Below, in pieces: positions 5,310-5,350 of a stretch of 5,350 bases of DNA. The notes beneath the pieces are model-generated. The model was not told the origin of the DNA and searched no databases. It was given only the letters and a program-made list of their open reading frames with translations. Within the stretch, counting starts at the first letter, position 1. Each line of letters opens with the position of its first letter. This stretch comes from UBA1151 sp963579925 (GTDB lineage: Bacteria; Chloroflexota; Dehalococcoidia; Lucifugimonadales; Lucifugimonadaceae), in NCBI GenBank assembly GCA_963579925.1, contig CAUZJA010000195.1, positions 1-5,350 on the forward strand, read 5' to 3'. The translations under genes and the position numbers were made by a program.

Positions 5310-5350
5310 ATGCCAAGAAAAGGTCACAGTCCTGAGAAGATCCTGAACAA
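5310..5350 (+). CDS. IS3-family transposase OrfA, N-terminus (partial)
   Basis: Only 13 complete codons are present, reading MPRKGHSPEKILN. This closely follows the standard opening 'MPRKRHSPEEIIxKLREAE' of IS3-family OrfA proteins, which carry an N-terminal helix-turn-helix that binds the inverted repeats. In this family a programmed -1 frameshift with orfB produces the active transposase; that region is beyond the right edge. Gly at position 5, where Arg is common, is a minor difference. A good GGGAGG site and the position shortly after an IS-like end support the call despite the shortness. Confidence 0.7.
   Translation, partial: MPRKGHSPEKILN

Larger units (their letters stand above)
5243..5350 (+). 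mobile_element. Left end of an IS3-family insertion sequence (partial)
   Basis: The sequence from TGACCTGCCCCCCTC at 5243 has the 5'-TG start and C-rich inner part seen in left inverted repeats of many IS3-family elements. It is followed after 67 bases by the start of a typical IS3 orfA with a strong ribosome binding site. The distance between end and orfA is normal for such elements. The right end, the target duplication and orfB lie outside the window, so the exact boundary (one to three bases either way) and completeness cannot be confirmed. Confidence 0.65.

Overview
The window has about 57% GC by eye, with closely packed genes. It looks like a fragment of a free-living bacterial chromosome. 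The mix is an NHL-repeat protein, an alpha/beta hydrolase, a YHYH-domain lipoprotein and an acetolactate-synthase-like ThDP enzyme, with GTAGGGGC-type and CCCTCTCC-type intergenic palindromes and an IS3-type element. This combination is reminiscent of Chloroflexota (Dehalococcoidia/SAR202-like) genomes, but that is inference from style only; there is no marker gene.

Layout, left to right. (1) 2-142 (+): the last 46 codons of a protein ending in an NHL-type repeat. (2) 195-914 (+): an alpha/beta hydrolase that reads continuously in one frame but carries two in-frame stops (TAG 372-374, TAA 771-773) and a TTA where the start codon is expected. All catalytic residues are still present, so it looks like a young pseudogene. 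(3) 934-1505 (-): a two-gene type II toxin-antitoxin operon, antitoxin first, overlapping by GTGA. It converges on the dead hydrolase. A promoter-like sequence just upstream would give a leaderless transcript. (4) 1506-1830: about 325 bases without a supported gene, holding that promoter and a near-perfect 16-base palindrome. (5) 1831-2982 (+): a secreted lipoprotein with a YHYH domain. (6) 2983-3195: a leader with overlapping inverted repeats. (7) 3196-4836 (+): a full-length ThDP-dependent enzyme of the acetolactate synthase superfamily, with Asp where the family's activating Glu normally lies and GDA in place of GDG in the cofactor motif. (8) 4837-5024: a composite of intergenic palindromic repeats. 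(9) 5025-5242 (-): the 3' part of an unrecognised gene, apparently broken by a shift at a T6 tract and by the adjacent insertion. (10) 5243-5350 (+): the left end of an IS3-family insertion sequence with the first codons of its orfA; it runs off the window.

The genes do not form one pathway. The YHYH lipoprotein and the ThDP enzyme are co-directional but separated by 213 bases, and each has its own ribosome binding site. The general picture is an accessory stretch under turnover: a decaying hydrolase, an addiction module, dispersed repeats and an insertion sequence surround two intact genes. No obviously new multi-gene system is visible. The most distinctive points are the altered catalytic position of the ThDP enzyme and the freshly inactivated hydrolase.
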